Assembly (NCBI RefSeq): GCF_937976265.1
Contig: NZ_CALJRX010000306.1
Span: forward strand, 1-20,688
Direction of reading: 5' to 3'
DNA: 20,688 nt
Source of the DNA: an uncultured Haemophilus sp.
GTDB taxonomy: Bacteria; Pseudomonadota; Gammaproteobacteria; Enterobacterales; Pasteurellaceae
The notes beneath the pieces were generated by a model, which was not told where the DNA came from, searched no databases, and was given only the letters and a program-made list of their open reading frames with translations. A program made the position numbers and the translations under genes. Within the stretch, counting starts at the first letter, position 1; each line of letters opens with the position of its first letter. Positions 1 to 8,080 of the stretch are shown here, one piece after another.

Positions 1-319
1 GATGACTTGGCACTTCGCGTTCACCCGTCGCGCGTAATTGGATAATAATATGGCTAATGGCCTTTTCCACATCATCCGAACTTACAGGGCGTTTTTCTAA
101 TGCATGTTGAATACCGCTACGCAATTTATCTTCATTAAACGGCTCGCGTGACCCATCATTTTTAATAATTTTTGGCACCACTAATTCGGCCGTTTCAAAG
201 GTGGTAAAGCGTTCATGACAATTCCCGCATTCCCGACGACGACGCACTTGATACCCATCAGAAACCAAACGGCTGTCAATCACCTTAGTTTCTTCAGTTG
301 AACAAAACGGACAACGCAT
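1..319 (-). CDS. nrdR: NrdR transcriptional repressor, 3' end cut by window edge
   Basis: NrdR is a zinc- and nucleotide-binding repressor of ribonucleotide reductase operons. I translated this from the minus strand. It starts at an ATG at 317-319 with an AAGGA ribosome site at 326-330. The N-terminus begins MRCPFCSTEE and carries a zinc ribbon: CPFC at residues 3-6 and CGNC at about 31-34, with the basic run RRRREC between them. The ATP-cone domain follows from about residue 47 (VPKIIKNDGSREPF, then a helix-rich stretch including RSGIQHALEKR). About 106 codons are visible; the family is near 150 residues, so roughly the last 45 are outside the window. It lies downstream of recC on the same strand, 77 bp away. 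The spacer has several GATC repeats and a GATCTT/AAGATC hairpin (372-392), so transcription could be independent or read through from recC. No NrdR box was recognised in the window. Confidence 0.93.
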   Translation of the reverse strand, partial: MRCPFCSTEETKVIDSRLVSDGYQVRRRRECGNCHERFTTFETAELVVPKIIKNDGSREPFNEDKLRSGIQHALEKRPVSSDDVEKAISHIIIQLRATGEREVPSH

Positions 320-396
320 TTTAGATCCTTTTCAAAATTATTCTTAAGCCAGTATCTTATCAAAAATCCAGGATCTTTTCGATCTGAAGATCTGCT

Positions 397-3300
397 TTAA
401 GACAACATTTCTCCAAACCAGGATGTGGTTTGTTTCACCAACTGCAAAAGACCATCCTGCGATTTAAATTGTTCTGTTTGGCCCCACACCCTCGCCCAAT
501 AAGGATCAGCTTTTCTATAACCATAGTTATCATCTTTCGCAAGGGATTCGATATTCGTCAAAACATTGTCAAAATTGACCGCACTTTCATCTTTTTCAAT
601 AAACTTCGCGATATTTTCCGTTGGAATGAGCTGAATTTGTTGCTGGCTTTGTAAATAAGCCTCTACATACATTTTCAGTTTCTCAAGTGCGGTTGATTTT
701 TCTATTGTTTTTAATGTTAAATCCCTATCTTTAGCGATAATGCGTGGTGGCAGTGCGTTCTCTTTTGTCGCCAGTTGAATAAGATAATAAAGCCATGGGC
801 GAATACGATAACGATCTTTATATTTTGCAAATCGCCATTCGATTATCTGATTTTCATCGCCAAATAATGGCTCCATATAGCCAAACAAGCGAATATTGCC
901 TTGTGCCGTTTCCACCACAAAATCGACACTCTCACTGTGTGGTGAAGAATAATCCTTAATTTTCTCTTTAAAAGCCAATACATCAGCACGAATGGATTGC
1001 GCACAAACTTCCGCAAACTCGCCGCGTGGCATAATGCCTTTCACTCGCTGCTTGGCGAAATAATCGTTAAATTGCGCTTCCTCTAAATGCAATAACTCAT
1101 TACTCATGCGATAATGATCCAAAGCATTTAACGTGAAGTTTTCACTTTCTTCAATGCGATCATCTTCATCTCGGAAATACACGCCAAGCTGCTTTTCAAA
1201 AAAGAATTTCACTGGATTTTCAACAAAACTCACAAAACGATCGAGTTCAATTTCCGTTATTGGCTCTTGATTTTCGCCCATCGGCACAACAAATTCATGA
1301 CATTTTCTTTCTTGGAATTGCGCAATCGGCAGCCATTTTTTTGCAAAAGAGCGGTTAATTTTCCCTTCATGTTGGAAATTACTTGGACTAAACGCTGTCA
1401 TTGGATGTTGTTCAATTCTCAAGCTATTTTCTGAATAATGATTAATATAATCAATCAATTGGCTCACTAACACTGAAGGCTCTTTGGGTTGATTATCAAT
1501 AATTGAAGAGCCCACATAACTCACATAAAAATGGGATCTTGCGGCCAGTAAGGCTTCAAGGAATAAGTAACGATCATCATCTCGACGAACACGATCGCCT
1601 TTTTGATGATGATATTGCATTAAGTCAAAACTATTTGGGGTATGACTGCGTGGGTAATCCGCCTCATTCATCCCAAGCAAACACACCACTTTGAAAGGAA
1701 TGGAACGCATTGGTAAAAGTGTGCAGAAATTCACTTTCCCCGCTAAGAAACGAAGGCTGTTTGGTGTTTCTTCTAAACGAGCAGACATCACTTCCGCAAT
1801 CACATCCGCTTGCAAAGTTTCTTCAAAATTAACGGTCTGCAAATCATCGGCAAAGGCATTGATACAATCTTGAATATAAAATAAGGTATCCGCAGTTTCT
1901 TCATTTTGCACAAAGAAATCCGTCAAAAGTGCGGTCAATTTTTCACGCCATTTTTCAATATTGTGTGCCTTTTGCAAATCTTGATGCCATTTATTTAAGG
2001 CAGTAAAAAATTGATTCACCGCACCGACTAACTGTCCTTTTAATCCATAACTACTATCAAGTCCAAGACTGTCTTGCCAAACGCCTTGCTCTTCACGCAT
2101 CGCATAGCCTAAAGTCATACGTTCAAGTCCAGCCTGCCACGCGTTAAAATTTAATGTATTCTGCTGTTTTTCTAAACCAAAGCGAATACCCGATTCTTTC
2201 ACCCATTCGCGAATTTGTTCGAGATCTGCAAGGGCAATATTAAAACGTTCACGAATAGCGGGAATATCCAATAAAGCCAGTACCTCTTCTGCGCCAAACT
2301 GACTTTCTCTTAAATTTAACAGAGAAAGATAGCTCGACACGATCACATCACTTTCAGACAATTTACTGTCAGAAATTGAGAACGGAATAACAGGTGCGTC
2401 CGCACTATTCGCACCAAAGACAGCCTGAATATAAGGCGTATATTGGTTAACATCGGCCACCATGACCACCACATCTTTTGGTGTAATCTGTTCTTCTTTT
2501 GGCTTATGCTGATTTTGATTGAATAAATCCAACAAATAATCATGCAGCACTTCAACTTCTCGCATTGCGCTATGGCAAGATTTCATCACCAAAGAGCGGT
2601 CATTTTTCGCGACATTTAATGCACCATGACTTAACGTCAAAATTTGATTTTGGATCTGCCCTAACAACGTTTTTTCGGGGAGTTCTGCATAGTAATCACG
2701 GGAAATGGCTTGAATATTCTCCTCATCACGCACTAATTGATAGAGAAAATCCCGTCCCATTTTTCCCCAAGAGGCTAAAAGCGGATTCCCGCTGAACAAT
2801 TCTTCTTGTTGATTGGTGTAATCAAGGTCAGCAGGTTCCCATGACACTTGCTCGGCTGAAATTAAAGGCTTCACATCATCACTTTCTTGCACGAAACGCT
2901 GTCTTTCTAATAAATAGGATTTACTCAGATCTCGCAAGTCGCCCCAGTATTCTTGACATGGATTATTAAAGAATAAATGCACGTCTGTTTTAGCTGAAAT
3001 ACCTTGGAAAATATTGAGATAAACCGTTGGCAATGCTGGAATACCAAAAATAAAAATACGTTCTGGTAAGTTGAGTGTCGCATTGGGATCACGACATAAT
3101 GCTAAAAATTGTTGATTGAGTGCAGCACGATGTTTTGCTTTTCCACCGAAATCACGTTGGACATCATCCACCAAGGCTCGCCATAAAATTCCCTGCCAGT
3201 GAATATTGCCTTTAATTTGAGAAAGAAAGGTAGAATTTAATGCCGAAAGCCCCTGCTTTTGCTGATTAATTTGAGCCAAGATCTTTTCATCGTTATTTTC

Positions 3301-3756
3301 CTCCCATGCAGCAATCCATTCGGGACGATAGACGAGATATTGGTCAAATAAATCGGCAACTTTTAGGCTTAATTGATAAAGTTTTTGCTGTTCTGATGCA
3401 GGTGAAGACGCTAAATATTTTTTTAATGGTTCAAATTCTTTTTGCTGTAAAAAGGTTGGGATTAATCGCATTAATCGCCATAACGTTGCATCTTTTTCAA
3501 AAGGGTTTTGCGTAGAAACATTCGGCAAATTATCGGCGTAAAGTTTCCAAATAAAACTGGAAGGCATGGGGAATTGGAAATTCGCTGCCACGCCGCGTTT
3601 TTTAGCAATTTCCATTTGCAACCATTGTGCCATACCCGGACTTTGCACCAACACAATGTCAGATTGAAACGGATCATGTTGCGGTAAATTTTCCAACAGC
3701 GAAACTAAAATATCCTTTTGAATTTCCGGTTGGTTTGAATAATAAGTAACGAACAA
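397..3756 (-). CDS. recC: RecC, exodeoxyribonuclease V (RecBCD) gamma subunit
   Basis: RecC is the Chi-recognising scaffold of RecBCD, the helicase-nuclease that processes double-strand ends for RecA. The 1119 residues match the family length (about 1120 in E. coli). The N-terminus has the RecC-typical VQSPGMAQWLQMEIAKK at about 38-54, followed by ANFQFPMPSSFIW. A degenerate UvrD-like helicase core follows (for example FCTLLPMRSIPFKVVCLLGMNE), then a nuclease-fold C-terminal region that is inactive in the family. The start is TTG at 3754-3756, chosen because AAAAGGG at 3764-3770 sits about 7 nt upstream and no ATG or GTG serves as well. It follows comQ by 37 bp with no terminator, so recC probably belongs to the competence transcript; the same comNOPQ-recC order is known in H. 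influenzae. recB and recD are not in the window. Exact uptake cores occur inside it at 578, 685 and 1927. Confidence 0.95.
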   Translation of the reverse strand: MFVTYYSNQPEIQKDILVSLLENLPQHDPFQSDIVLVQSPGMAQWLQMEIAKKRGVAANFQFPMPSSFIWKLYADNLPNVSTQNPFEKDATLWRLMRLIPTFLQQKEFEPLKKYLASSPASEQQKLYQLSLKVADLFDQYLVYRPEWIAAWEENNDEKILAQINQQKQGLSALNSTFLSQIKGNIHWQGILWRALVDDVQRDFGGKAKHRAALNQQFLALCRDPNATLNLPERIFIFGIPALPTVYLNIFQGISAKTDVHLFFNNPCQEYWGDLRDLSKSYLLERQRFVQESDDVKPLISAEQVSWEPADLDYTNQQEELFSGNPLLASWGKMGRDFLYQLVRDEENIQAISRDYYAELPEKTLLGQIQNQILTLSHGALNVAKNDRSLVMKSCHSAMREVEVLHDYLLDLFNQNQHKPKEEQITPKDVVVMVADVNQYTPYIQAVFGANSADAPVIPFSISDSKLSESDVIVSSYLSLLNLRESQFGAEEVLALLDIPAIRERFNIALADLEQIREWVKESGIRFGLEKQQNTLNFNAWQAGLERMTLGYAMREEQGVWQDSLGLDSSYGLKGQLVGAVNQFFTALNKWHQDLQKAHNIEKWREKLTALLTDFFVQNEETADTLFYIQDCINAFADDLQTVNFEETLQADVIAEVMSARLEETPNSLRFLAGKVNFCTLLPMRSIPFKVVCLLGMNEADYPRSHTPNSFDLMQYHHQKGDRVRRDDDRYLFLEALLAARSHFYVSYVGSSIIDNQPKEPSVLVSQLIDYINHYSENSLRIEQHPMTAFSPSNFQHEGKINRSFAKKWLPIAQFQERKCHEFVVPMGENQEPITEIELDRFVSFVENPVKFFFEKQLGVYFRDEDDRIEESENFTLNALDHYRMSNELLHLEEAQFNDYFAKQRVKGIMPRGEFAEVCAQSIRADVLAFKEKIKDYSSPHSESVDFVVETAQGNIRLFGYMEPLFGDENQIIEWRFAKYKDRYRIRPWLYYLIQLATKENALPPRIIAKDRDLTLKTIEKSTALEKLKMYVEAYLQSQQQIQLIPTENIAKFIEKDESAVNFDNVLTNIESLAKDDNYGYRKADPYWARVWGQTEQFKSQDGLLQLVKQTTSWFGEMLS

Positions 3757-3793
3757 AGTAACGCCCTTTTGAAAGCAAAAACAATGCGTTATT

Positions 3794-4096
3794 TTACTCG
3801 GTTTTCAATAAAAATTCACCTTGAGGATAGCGTATATTCACTTGATGATGACTGCACTGAATGGCAAATTGAATGCCATTTTGTTGTACGCTATTTTCAC
3901 AAGACAAGCCTAAAAACTGACGTTGAGCCTGATTTTCAGCAATTTGAATCGCCTGAAATTCTTGAAAAATGCTGACCGCACTTTTCCGTTGCTCAGTCGT
4001 CCATCGGTTAAAAATCAAAAATAACCCGCTGAAAATCGATAAGGCTAATAAAAGTGACATTAACGACATGCCATTATTCACTTTGATCTTGCGCAC
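3794..4096 (-). CDS. comQ: ComQ, small competence pseudopilin-like protein
   Basis: A 100-residue prepilin-like protein, last of four tandem pseudopilin genes. The sequence shows a short basic leader (MRKIKVNNG), a probable prepilin-peptidase site after Gly9, and one hydrophobic helix (MSLMSLLLALSIFSGLFLIF). The rest is a small periplasmic domain with two cysteines (LSC, IQC) that could pair. The mature position 5 is Ser, not the usual Glu. The first codon is GTG at 4094-4096, inside the end of comP, a 23-nt overlap that implies translational coupling; the GTG at the Val of KVNN is an alternative. By position and family it corresponds to H. influenzae HI0941 (comQ), needed for transformation through the type IV pilus-like uptake machine. 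An uptake core lies at 3975-3983. The role is known from the family; the pilin reading is from the leader and helix. Confidence 0.82.
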   Translation of the reverse strand: MRKIKVNNGMSLMSLLLALSIFSGLFLIFNRWTTEQRKSAVSIFQEFQAIQIAENQAQRQFLGLSCENSVQQNGIQFAIQCSHHQVNIRYPQGEFLLKTE

Positions 4097-4760
4097 TTAA
4101 ATCACTCCAACTTTTATCCACCAAACGCCATTGGCTATATTCTTGTACAAGTTTTGTCACCACGGCTTTACCGTAAGCCACCGTCACGCCCTCCTCTAAC
4201 TTAAGCGAACCACCTGTAATCACTGCACCGCTTATTCGTCCTTTGCCGGTTAAGGTTAGATTTCCTTCTGCTAGCAGAATACCACTCACATTCCCTTTAA
4301 TTTCTAGTTGGCTTTGCGTTATCCAATACACTTGTGGTGTTTTTTGAGCCGTTAAAGTCGTATCTACTTTCACAAAGTGCGGTTGAAAATCAGCTTGTTT
4401 TTCGCTGGAAATAAAATCTCGCAGCATAGTTTCATTAATGCCTTTTGTGGGCGATTTCTTAAATAACTCTGCACGTTTACACCAAACAGAATAGGCGACT
4501 TTATCCTCTGCCCCTGAAGACTCGAAAAAGACTTGTTTCACTTTTTCAGCACCATTTAAAGGCAAGTTTTGGCAAATGTGCGTTTGTTGCTGCTGACTGA
4601 TTTTCTGTAACGCCAGGCTTTGTTCTACATAATATTTTCGCTGACTCATTTGAGCTCGAAAAAACGCAAAGATCTGTTCATCAAATAATAAGATCAATGC
4701 CAATAATCCCGAAAGTAAAATCAGTGCCGTCAGTGTCACCATCCCTTTTTTCATCATCAT
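4074..4760 (-). CDS. comP: ComP, competence pseudopilin-like protein with beta-repeat C-terminus
   Basis: A 228-residue protein with a type IV prepilin-like leader: MMMKKG, then MVTLTALILLSGLLALILLF. The mature protein would begin with Met and lacks Glu5. After a polar helix there are two cysteines (HIC about 62, VWC about 93). The C-terminal third has short regular strand-like repeats (LEIKGNVSG, GNLTLTGKGRISG, GGSLKLEEG), suggesting a small solenoid or beta-helix. The ATG overlaps the comO stop by 4 nt (ATGA), and two more ATGs follow at once, so the exact start is uncertain by 3-6 nt. It corresponds to H. influenzae HI0940 (comP) by order. Inferred role: minor pilin or tip component of the DNA-uptake pilus in the inner membrane and periplasm. 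An uptake core is at 4375-4383. Confidence 0.82.
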   Translation of the reverse strand: MMMKKGMVTLTALILLSGLLALILLFDEQIFAFFRAQMSQRKYYVEQSLALQKISQQQQTHICQNLPLNGAEKVKQVFFESSGAEDKVAYSVWCKRAELFKKSPTKGINETMLRDFISSEKQADFQPHFVKVDTTLTAQKTPQVYWITQSQLEIKGNVSGILLAEGNLTLTGKGRISGAVITGGSLKLEEGVTVAYGKAVVTKLVQEYSQWRLVDKSWSDLSAQDQSE

Positions 4761-5482
4761 TCTTCTTGATTTAATAAAGGCACCACAAGCGAAGTTTCAT
4801 AGTGAATATGCTTATGTGTTGCAAGATTTCCCACGAGTTTGATTTCAATCCCTTTCCCTGCCTTTAACCAATCAAAACGTAATTGAGAAATCTCAAACTC
4901 TTTTTCATCCAATAAATCTGTCCATCCACCACCAGCGTTACAAGTAGATTGTGCTAAGGCTCGCTGACACTCTTCTGAGCGACAATCCGCATTTACCACA
5001 TTTTTATAAGTTTGTTTGGTTTCGATCATTTTTCCGTTAAGTTTGTAACCAAATAGCTCTTTTTCGATATTTTTTGCCACATTTTTAACGCCGTTTACGC
5101 AGGTATTTTTGGTGTATTTTTCACCAATACAACCATTACTATTCAAATCATAAAAAAATAAGACACAGCTATTTGATGGTGCATTGTCTGCTTGAGCAAT
5201 GGTTATTGCTGTGCCCTTTTCGTCTAATTCGAATAAAGCCAGATTATCTTCAATGAGTTTTTGGTTTGCGGCTCGAAAGCCTACGCGACGCAGATCTTTC
5301 CCAATGAGTTGAATGGTACGTTGTAATTCCGCTTGTAATTTGAGTTGTAACATTAAACGCTGATTTTGCTGTTGAGTTTGGGCATAAAATTGTGCAACCA
5401 ATAACAATAATAAAGCGGATAAGCCGAGTGAAATCAACAAGCTCACCAATGTTTCGCCTTTTAGAGGTTTCATCTTGTACAT
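4757..5482 (-). CDS. comO: ComO, competence minor pseudopilin (PilW/GspJ-like)
   Basis: A 241-residue prepilin-like protein. The leader MYKMKPLKG precedes ETLVSLLISLGLSALLLLLVAQFY, a hydrophobic helix of the PilW/GspJ type, and Q-rich polar helix sequence follows. The periplasmic part has six cysteines (NSC, NGC, NTC, ADC, EEC, STC), enough for three disulfides. The region YDLNSNGCIG resembles that found in PilW-type minor pilins. The start at 5482 overlaps the comN stop by 13 nt; an ATG at 5473 (ATGA overlap) is an equally good alternative and would give MKPLKGET. The position matches H. influenzae HI0939 (comO). Probable role: minor pilin priming assembly of the competence pilus. Regulation would come from the CRP-S promoter upstream of comN. 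Confidence 0.84.
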   Translation of the reverse strand: MYKMKPLKGETLVSLLISLGLSALLLLLVAQFYAQTQQQNQRLMLQLKLQAELQRTIQLIGKDLRRVGFRAANQKLIEDNLALFELDEKGTAITIAQADNAPSNSCVLFFYDLNSNGCIGEKYTKNTCVNGVKNVAKNIEKELFGYKLNGKMIETKQTYKNVVNADCRSEECQRALAQSTCNAGGGWTDLLDEKEFEISQLRFDWLKAGKGIEIKLVGNLATHKHIHYETSLVVPLLNQEE

Positions 5483-5988
5483 GCACTCGCCGCTTGATCA
5501 GACTTTAATTTAATACTGCCCACATTGAAAAAAGAGAACAATGTTCGATGCTCTTCAGCCTGTAACATAAAACAATTTGTTTCCATGGTATTTCTGGCCC
5601 CATTAAATTTCACCGCCACTTCTGACGGATATAATTTAGGGCCTATCAGCATCGTTTTTCCTTCAAAATAAGGATAGTAAAAATGCGCATAAAGGTTTTT
5701 AGGACAATTCTGGGGATGAAAACAATCACAAAAATGATCGCTTTTTACTTGGGCTGTGATACACCAACGTTGATTTGCTGTATCTCGATTGGCCAAAATA
5801 AACCAAATCGTCGATGAGTTTTCTGCCCTCGCTTGAATATTTCGCAGGAAAAAATAAAGCCGTTGTTGCTCTTTTTCGAGAAAATATTTGGGATCGTTTT
5901 TCTGCCATTTGGGCAATGCAAACGCCAACGTTAAGCTTAAAATAAATAACGTAATCAAGGTTTCTAATAAGGTTATCCCTTTATACAT
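5470..5988 (-). CDS. comN: ComN, competence pseudopilin (GspH/FimT-like)
   Basis: First gene of the competence pseudopilin operon, 172 residues. It has a very short leader (MYKG) and then ITLLETLITLFILSLTLAFA, a classic prepilin N-terminus with Glu at mature position 5. It is the only one of the four with this residue, which in type IV pili docks the incoming subunit. The periplasmic domain holds six cysteines (WC, FC, DC, NC, NC, AC), including the cluster FCDCFHPQNC. The ATG at 5986-5988 has GAAGG about 7 nt upstream. The position matches H. influenzae HI0938 (comN). A CRP-S site at 6055-6076 lies about 67 bp upstream, so expression should need CRP-cAMP plus Sxy during competence. An uptake core sits in the leader (6007-6015). 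Confidence 0.86.
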   Translation of the reverse strand: MYKGITLLETLITLFILSLTLAFALPKWQKNDPKYFLEKEQQRLYFFLRNIQARAENSSTIWFILANRDTANQRWCITAQVKSDHFCDCFHPQNCPKNLYAHFYYPYFEGKTMLIGPKLYPSEVAVKFNGARNTMETNCFMLQAEEHRTLFSFFNVGSIKLKSDQAASACTR

Positions 5989-6054
5989 AAAATGCCTTCT
6001 TTTTTGACCGCACTTTAAAAGTCCTTTAGAAGAAAGCCAAATTGGCTACTTTAT

Positions 6055-6076
6055 TTTTGCGATACCGATCGCAAAT
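6055..6076 (-). promoter_or_regulatory. CRP-S site (Sxy-dependent CRP operator) of comNOPQ-recC
   Basis: The 22-bp site contains TGCGA, six bases (TACCGA), then TCGCA, flanked by T- and A-rich ends. Canonical CRP sites read TGTGA-N6-TCACA. Replacement of both core T:A pairs by C:G is the established mark of CRP-S sites in Pasteurellaceae competence genes, which require Sxy (TfoX) with CRP. The centre is at 6065.5. A possible -10 (TTCTAA, minus strand, 6026-6031) would place the start near 6019, about 46 bp from the centre. suhB starts 112 bp away on the other side; the site is far from its -10 and probably does not serve it. Confidence 0.9.
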
Positions 6077-6142
6077 TTTCTTTAAAAAACGGGAAAAACC
6101 GTGAATTAAACATTTTCAACTGGCTATTTACTAAAACTCCCT

Positions 6143-6148
6143 TATAAT
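6143..6148 (+). promoter_or_regulatory. -10 element of the suhB promoter
   Basis: TATAAT, a perfect sigma-70 -10 hexamer, lies 40 bp before the suhB start codon. No good -35 is seen at 16-18 bp, so it may depend on an activator or be weak. The leader would be about 35 nt. Confidence 0.55.
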
Positions 6149-6188
6149 AGGCGACCTATTTATCTGTTCTTTAAAATCTGGTGGAAAT

Positions 6189-6989
6189 ATGAATCCAATG
6201 TTAAATATCGCTATTCGTGCGGCACGAAAAGCGGGCAACGTGATTGCTAAAAACTATGAGCGCCGTGATGACATCCAAACAAGTAAAAAAGGTATTAATG
6301 ATTATGTGACTAGCGTCGATAAAGCCGCTGAAGCTGAGATCATTGAAATCATTCAAAAATCTTATCCTGATCATACAATTATCAGTGAAGAACGTGGTGC
6401 ATTAGAAGGCAAAGACAGTGATATTCAATGGGTAATTGATCCACTAGATGGCACAACCAACTTCGTAAAAGGTTTGCCACATTTCTCTGTATCTATTGCT
6501 ATCCGTGTAAAAAACCGTACCGAAGTGGGTGTGGTTTACGATCCTATTCGTAATGAATTATTCACTGCGGTGCGTGGTGAAGGCGCAAAATTAAATGAAG
6601 TGCGTTTACGTGTCGATAGCCAAAATGAACTTAACGGGGCGATTTTAGCCACCGGTTTCCCATTCAAACAACCAAGCTTGATGCCAACTCAATTTGCGAT
6701 CATGAATAACTTAATTGATGAAGCCGCCGATTTCCGTCGTACGGGTTCTGCCGCATTAGACCTTTGCTATGTAGCATCCGGTCGCGTTGACGGTTATTTT
6801 GAAATGGGCTTAAAGCCTTGGGATTGCGCAGCGGGTGATTTAATCGTACGTGAAGCGGGCGGTTTAGTGTGTGATTTCAATGCGGGTCATGGCTATTTAC
6901 GCTCAGGCAACATCGTGGCGGCACCAGCGCGTATTTTAAAAGAAATGCTAAATAAAATTCAGCCTTGCCTAACTGAACAAGTGAAGTAA
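6189..6989 (+). CDS. suhB: SuhB, inositol-1-monophosphatase family protein
   Basis: SuhB is a Mg-dependent inositol monophosphatase that in E. coli also acts in rRNA transcription antitermination with the Nus factors. Its 266 residues fit the family (267 in E. coli). The visible metal-site motifs are Glu-Glu-Arg-Gly at 67-70 (ISEERG), DPLDGTTNFVKGLPHFS from 84, and WDCAAGD at 211-217 with the third metal Asp. The ATG at 6189 has GGTGGA a few bases upstream. It is a single-gene unit facing away from comN and ends in an uptake-sequence terminator shared with bioB. In H. influenzae the same pair (HI0937 suhB, HI0938 comN) is divergent. Nothing odd is seen in the coding sequence. Confidence 0.95.
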   Translation: MNPMLNIAIRAARKAGNVIAKNYERRDDIQTSKKGINDYVTSVDKAAEAEIIEIIQKSYPDHTIISEERGALEGKDSDIQWVIDPLDGTTNFVKGLPHFSVSIAIRVKNRTEVGVVYDPIRNELFTAVRGEGAKLNEVRLRVDSQNELNGAILATGFPFKQPSLMPTQFAIMNNLIDEAADFRRTGSAALDLCYVASGRVDGYFEMGLKPWDCAAGDLIVREAGGLVCDFNAGHGYLRSGNIVAAPARILKEMLNKIQPCLTEQVK

Positions 6990-6997
6990 AACTCAAT

Positions 6998-7030
6998 AAA
7001 AAGTGCGGTAGATTTCACCGCACTTTTTTT
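6998..7030 (+). terminator. Bidirectional terminator made of inverted uptake sequences
   Basis: AAAAAGTGCGGT at 6998-7009 and ACCGCACTTTTT at 7017-7028 form a 12-bp stem with a 7-nt loop, with T runs in both directions. Each arm is a full uptake core. It sits between the convergent ends of suhB (6989) and bioB (7035) and should serve both. Use of paired uptake sequences as terminators is well known in Haemophilus. Confidence 0.93.
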
Positions 7031-7034
7031 ATGA

Positions 7035-8051
7035 CTAATTTCTGTCGAGTGGTTTTCTATTTTCTTCTGTTTCCGGCTCAAGATCCAATTTTGCCATAAG
7101 AAGCTGATCGCCATCTTCTTCTGGGTTGCCTGTCACTAATAATTTATCGCCATAGAAAATAGAGTTTGCTCCCGCCATAAAACACATGGCTTGCATTTCT
7201 TCACTCATGCCTTGACGACCTGCAGAAAGGCGAACATAACTTTTCGGCATGGTAATACGCGCCACCGCAATAGTACGAACAAACTCTGTCCAATCTAAAT
7301 CAGCTGCATCTGCCATTGGTGTGCCTTCCACTTTCACTAACTGGTTAATCGGCACGGACTCTGGCTGAGGATCAAGATTCGCCAAGCTTGCAATGAGGCC
7401 TGCTCGCTCTTTACGGGTTTCGTTCATGCCCACAATACCGCCACAGCAAACTTTCAAACCGGCATGACGCACTTTTCCTAATGTGCTTAAACGATCATCA
7501 AAACGGCGTGTGCCAATGACATTGTGATAATTCTCTGGCGCGGTATCAAGATTGTGGTTGTAATAATCCAATCCTGCATCTTTTAACTCTTCCGCCATAC
7601 CATCTTGCAACAACCCAAAGGTGCCGCAAGTTTCTAAGCCAATATCTTTTACCGCACGAATAATCGCCGTCACTTTTTCCATATCTTTAGGCTTAGGACC
7701 ACGCCACGCCGCGCCCATACAAAAACGTCCTGCTCCACGCGCTTTCGCAATTTTGGCTTTTTCGACAATTTCATCAATATCCAAGATCTGCTGATTTTGT
7801 ACGCCTGTTTGATAACGTGCTGATTGTGGGCAATAACCACAATCCTCTGGACAGCCACCCGTTTTAATCGACATCAACGTCGATAACTGTATCGCACCAG
7901 GGTTGAAATGCTCTCGGTGCACTTGAGCCGCACGATAGACTAATTCCAAAAAAGGTGTTTCAAATAACGCTTCGACTTTACAAACAGACCAATACTCTAC
8001 AGAAGGATGGGGCGTAATGGATGAAAGCTGTACTACATTTGTTGTGGTCAT
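7035..8051 (-). CDS. bioB: BioB, biotin synthase (radical SAM)
   Basis: BioB inserts sulfur into dethiobiotin to give biotin, the last step of the pathway. Its 338 residues are normal for the family. The radical-SAM 4Fe-4S motif CPEDCGYC has Cys67, Cys71 and Cys74. Candidate 2Fe-2S ligands are Cys111 (RFCMGAAWR), Cys142 (TCGTFG), one of Cys202/203 (KVCCGG) and Arg274 (YVRLSAGR). The sequence LDYYNHNLDT is also typical. It is 73 bp downstream of thiQ on the same strand with no terminator seen between, so it may be partly co-transcribed with the thiamine importer; thiQ-bioB adjacency also exists in H. influenzae (HI1021-1022). No BirA operator was recognised. No other biotin gene is in the window. 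Confidence 0.97.
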   Translation of the reverse strand: MTTTNVVQLSSITPHPSVEYWSVCKVEALFETPFLELVYRAAQVHREHFNPGAIQLSTLMSIKTGGCPEDCGYCPQSARYQTGVQNQQILDIDEIVEKAKIAKARGAGRFCMGAAWRGPKPKDMEKVTAIIRAVKDIGLETCGTFGLLQDGMAEELKDAGLDYYNHNLDTAPENYHNVIGTRRFDDRLSTLGKVRHAGLKVCCGGIVGMNETRKERAGLIASLANLDPQPESVPINQLVKVEGTPMADAADLDWTEFVRTIAVARITMPKSYVRLSAGRQGMSEEMQAMCFMAGANSIFYGDKLLVTGNPEEDGDQLLMAKLDLEPETEENRKPLDRN

Positions 8052-8080
8052 TATATTTTCCTCGTTTAAGCTACATAGCT

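Noticed and set aside
335..363. Promoter-like TTGATA-17-TAATTT upstream of nrdR (minus strand)
   Set aside because: The predicted start near 328 would cut into the AAGGA ribosome site of nrdR, so it is unlikely to be the working promoter.
372..392. GATC-rich hairpin between recC and nrdR as a recC terminator
   Set aside because: The stem is only 6 bp with a 9-nt loop and no T run follows in the minus direction.
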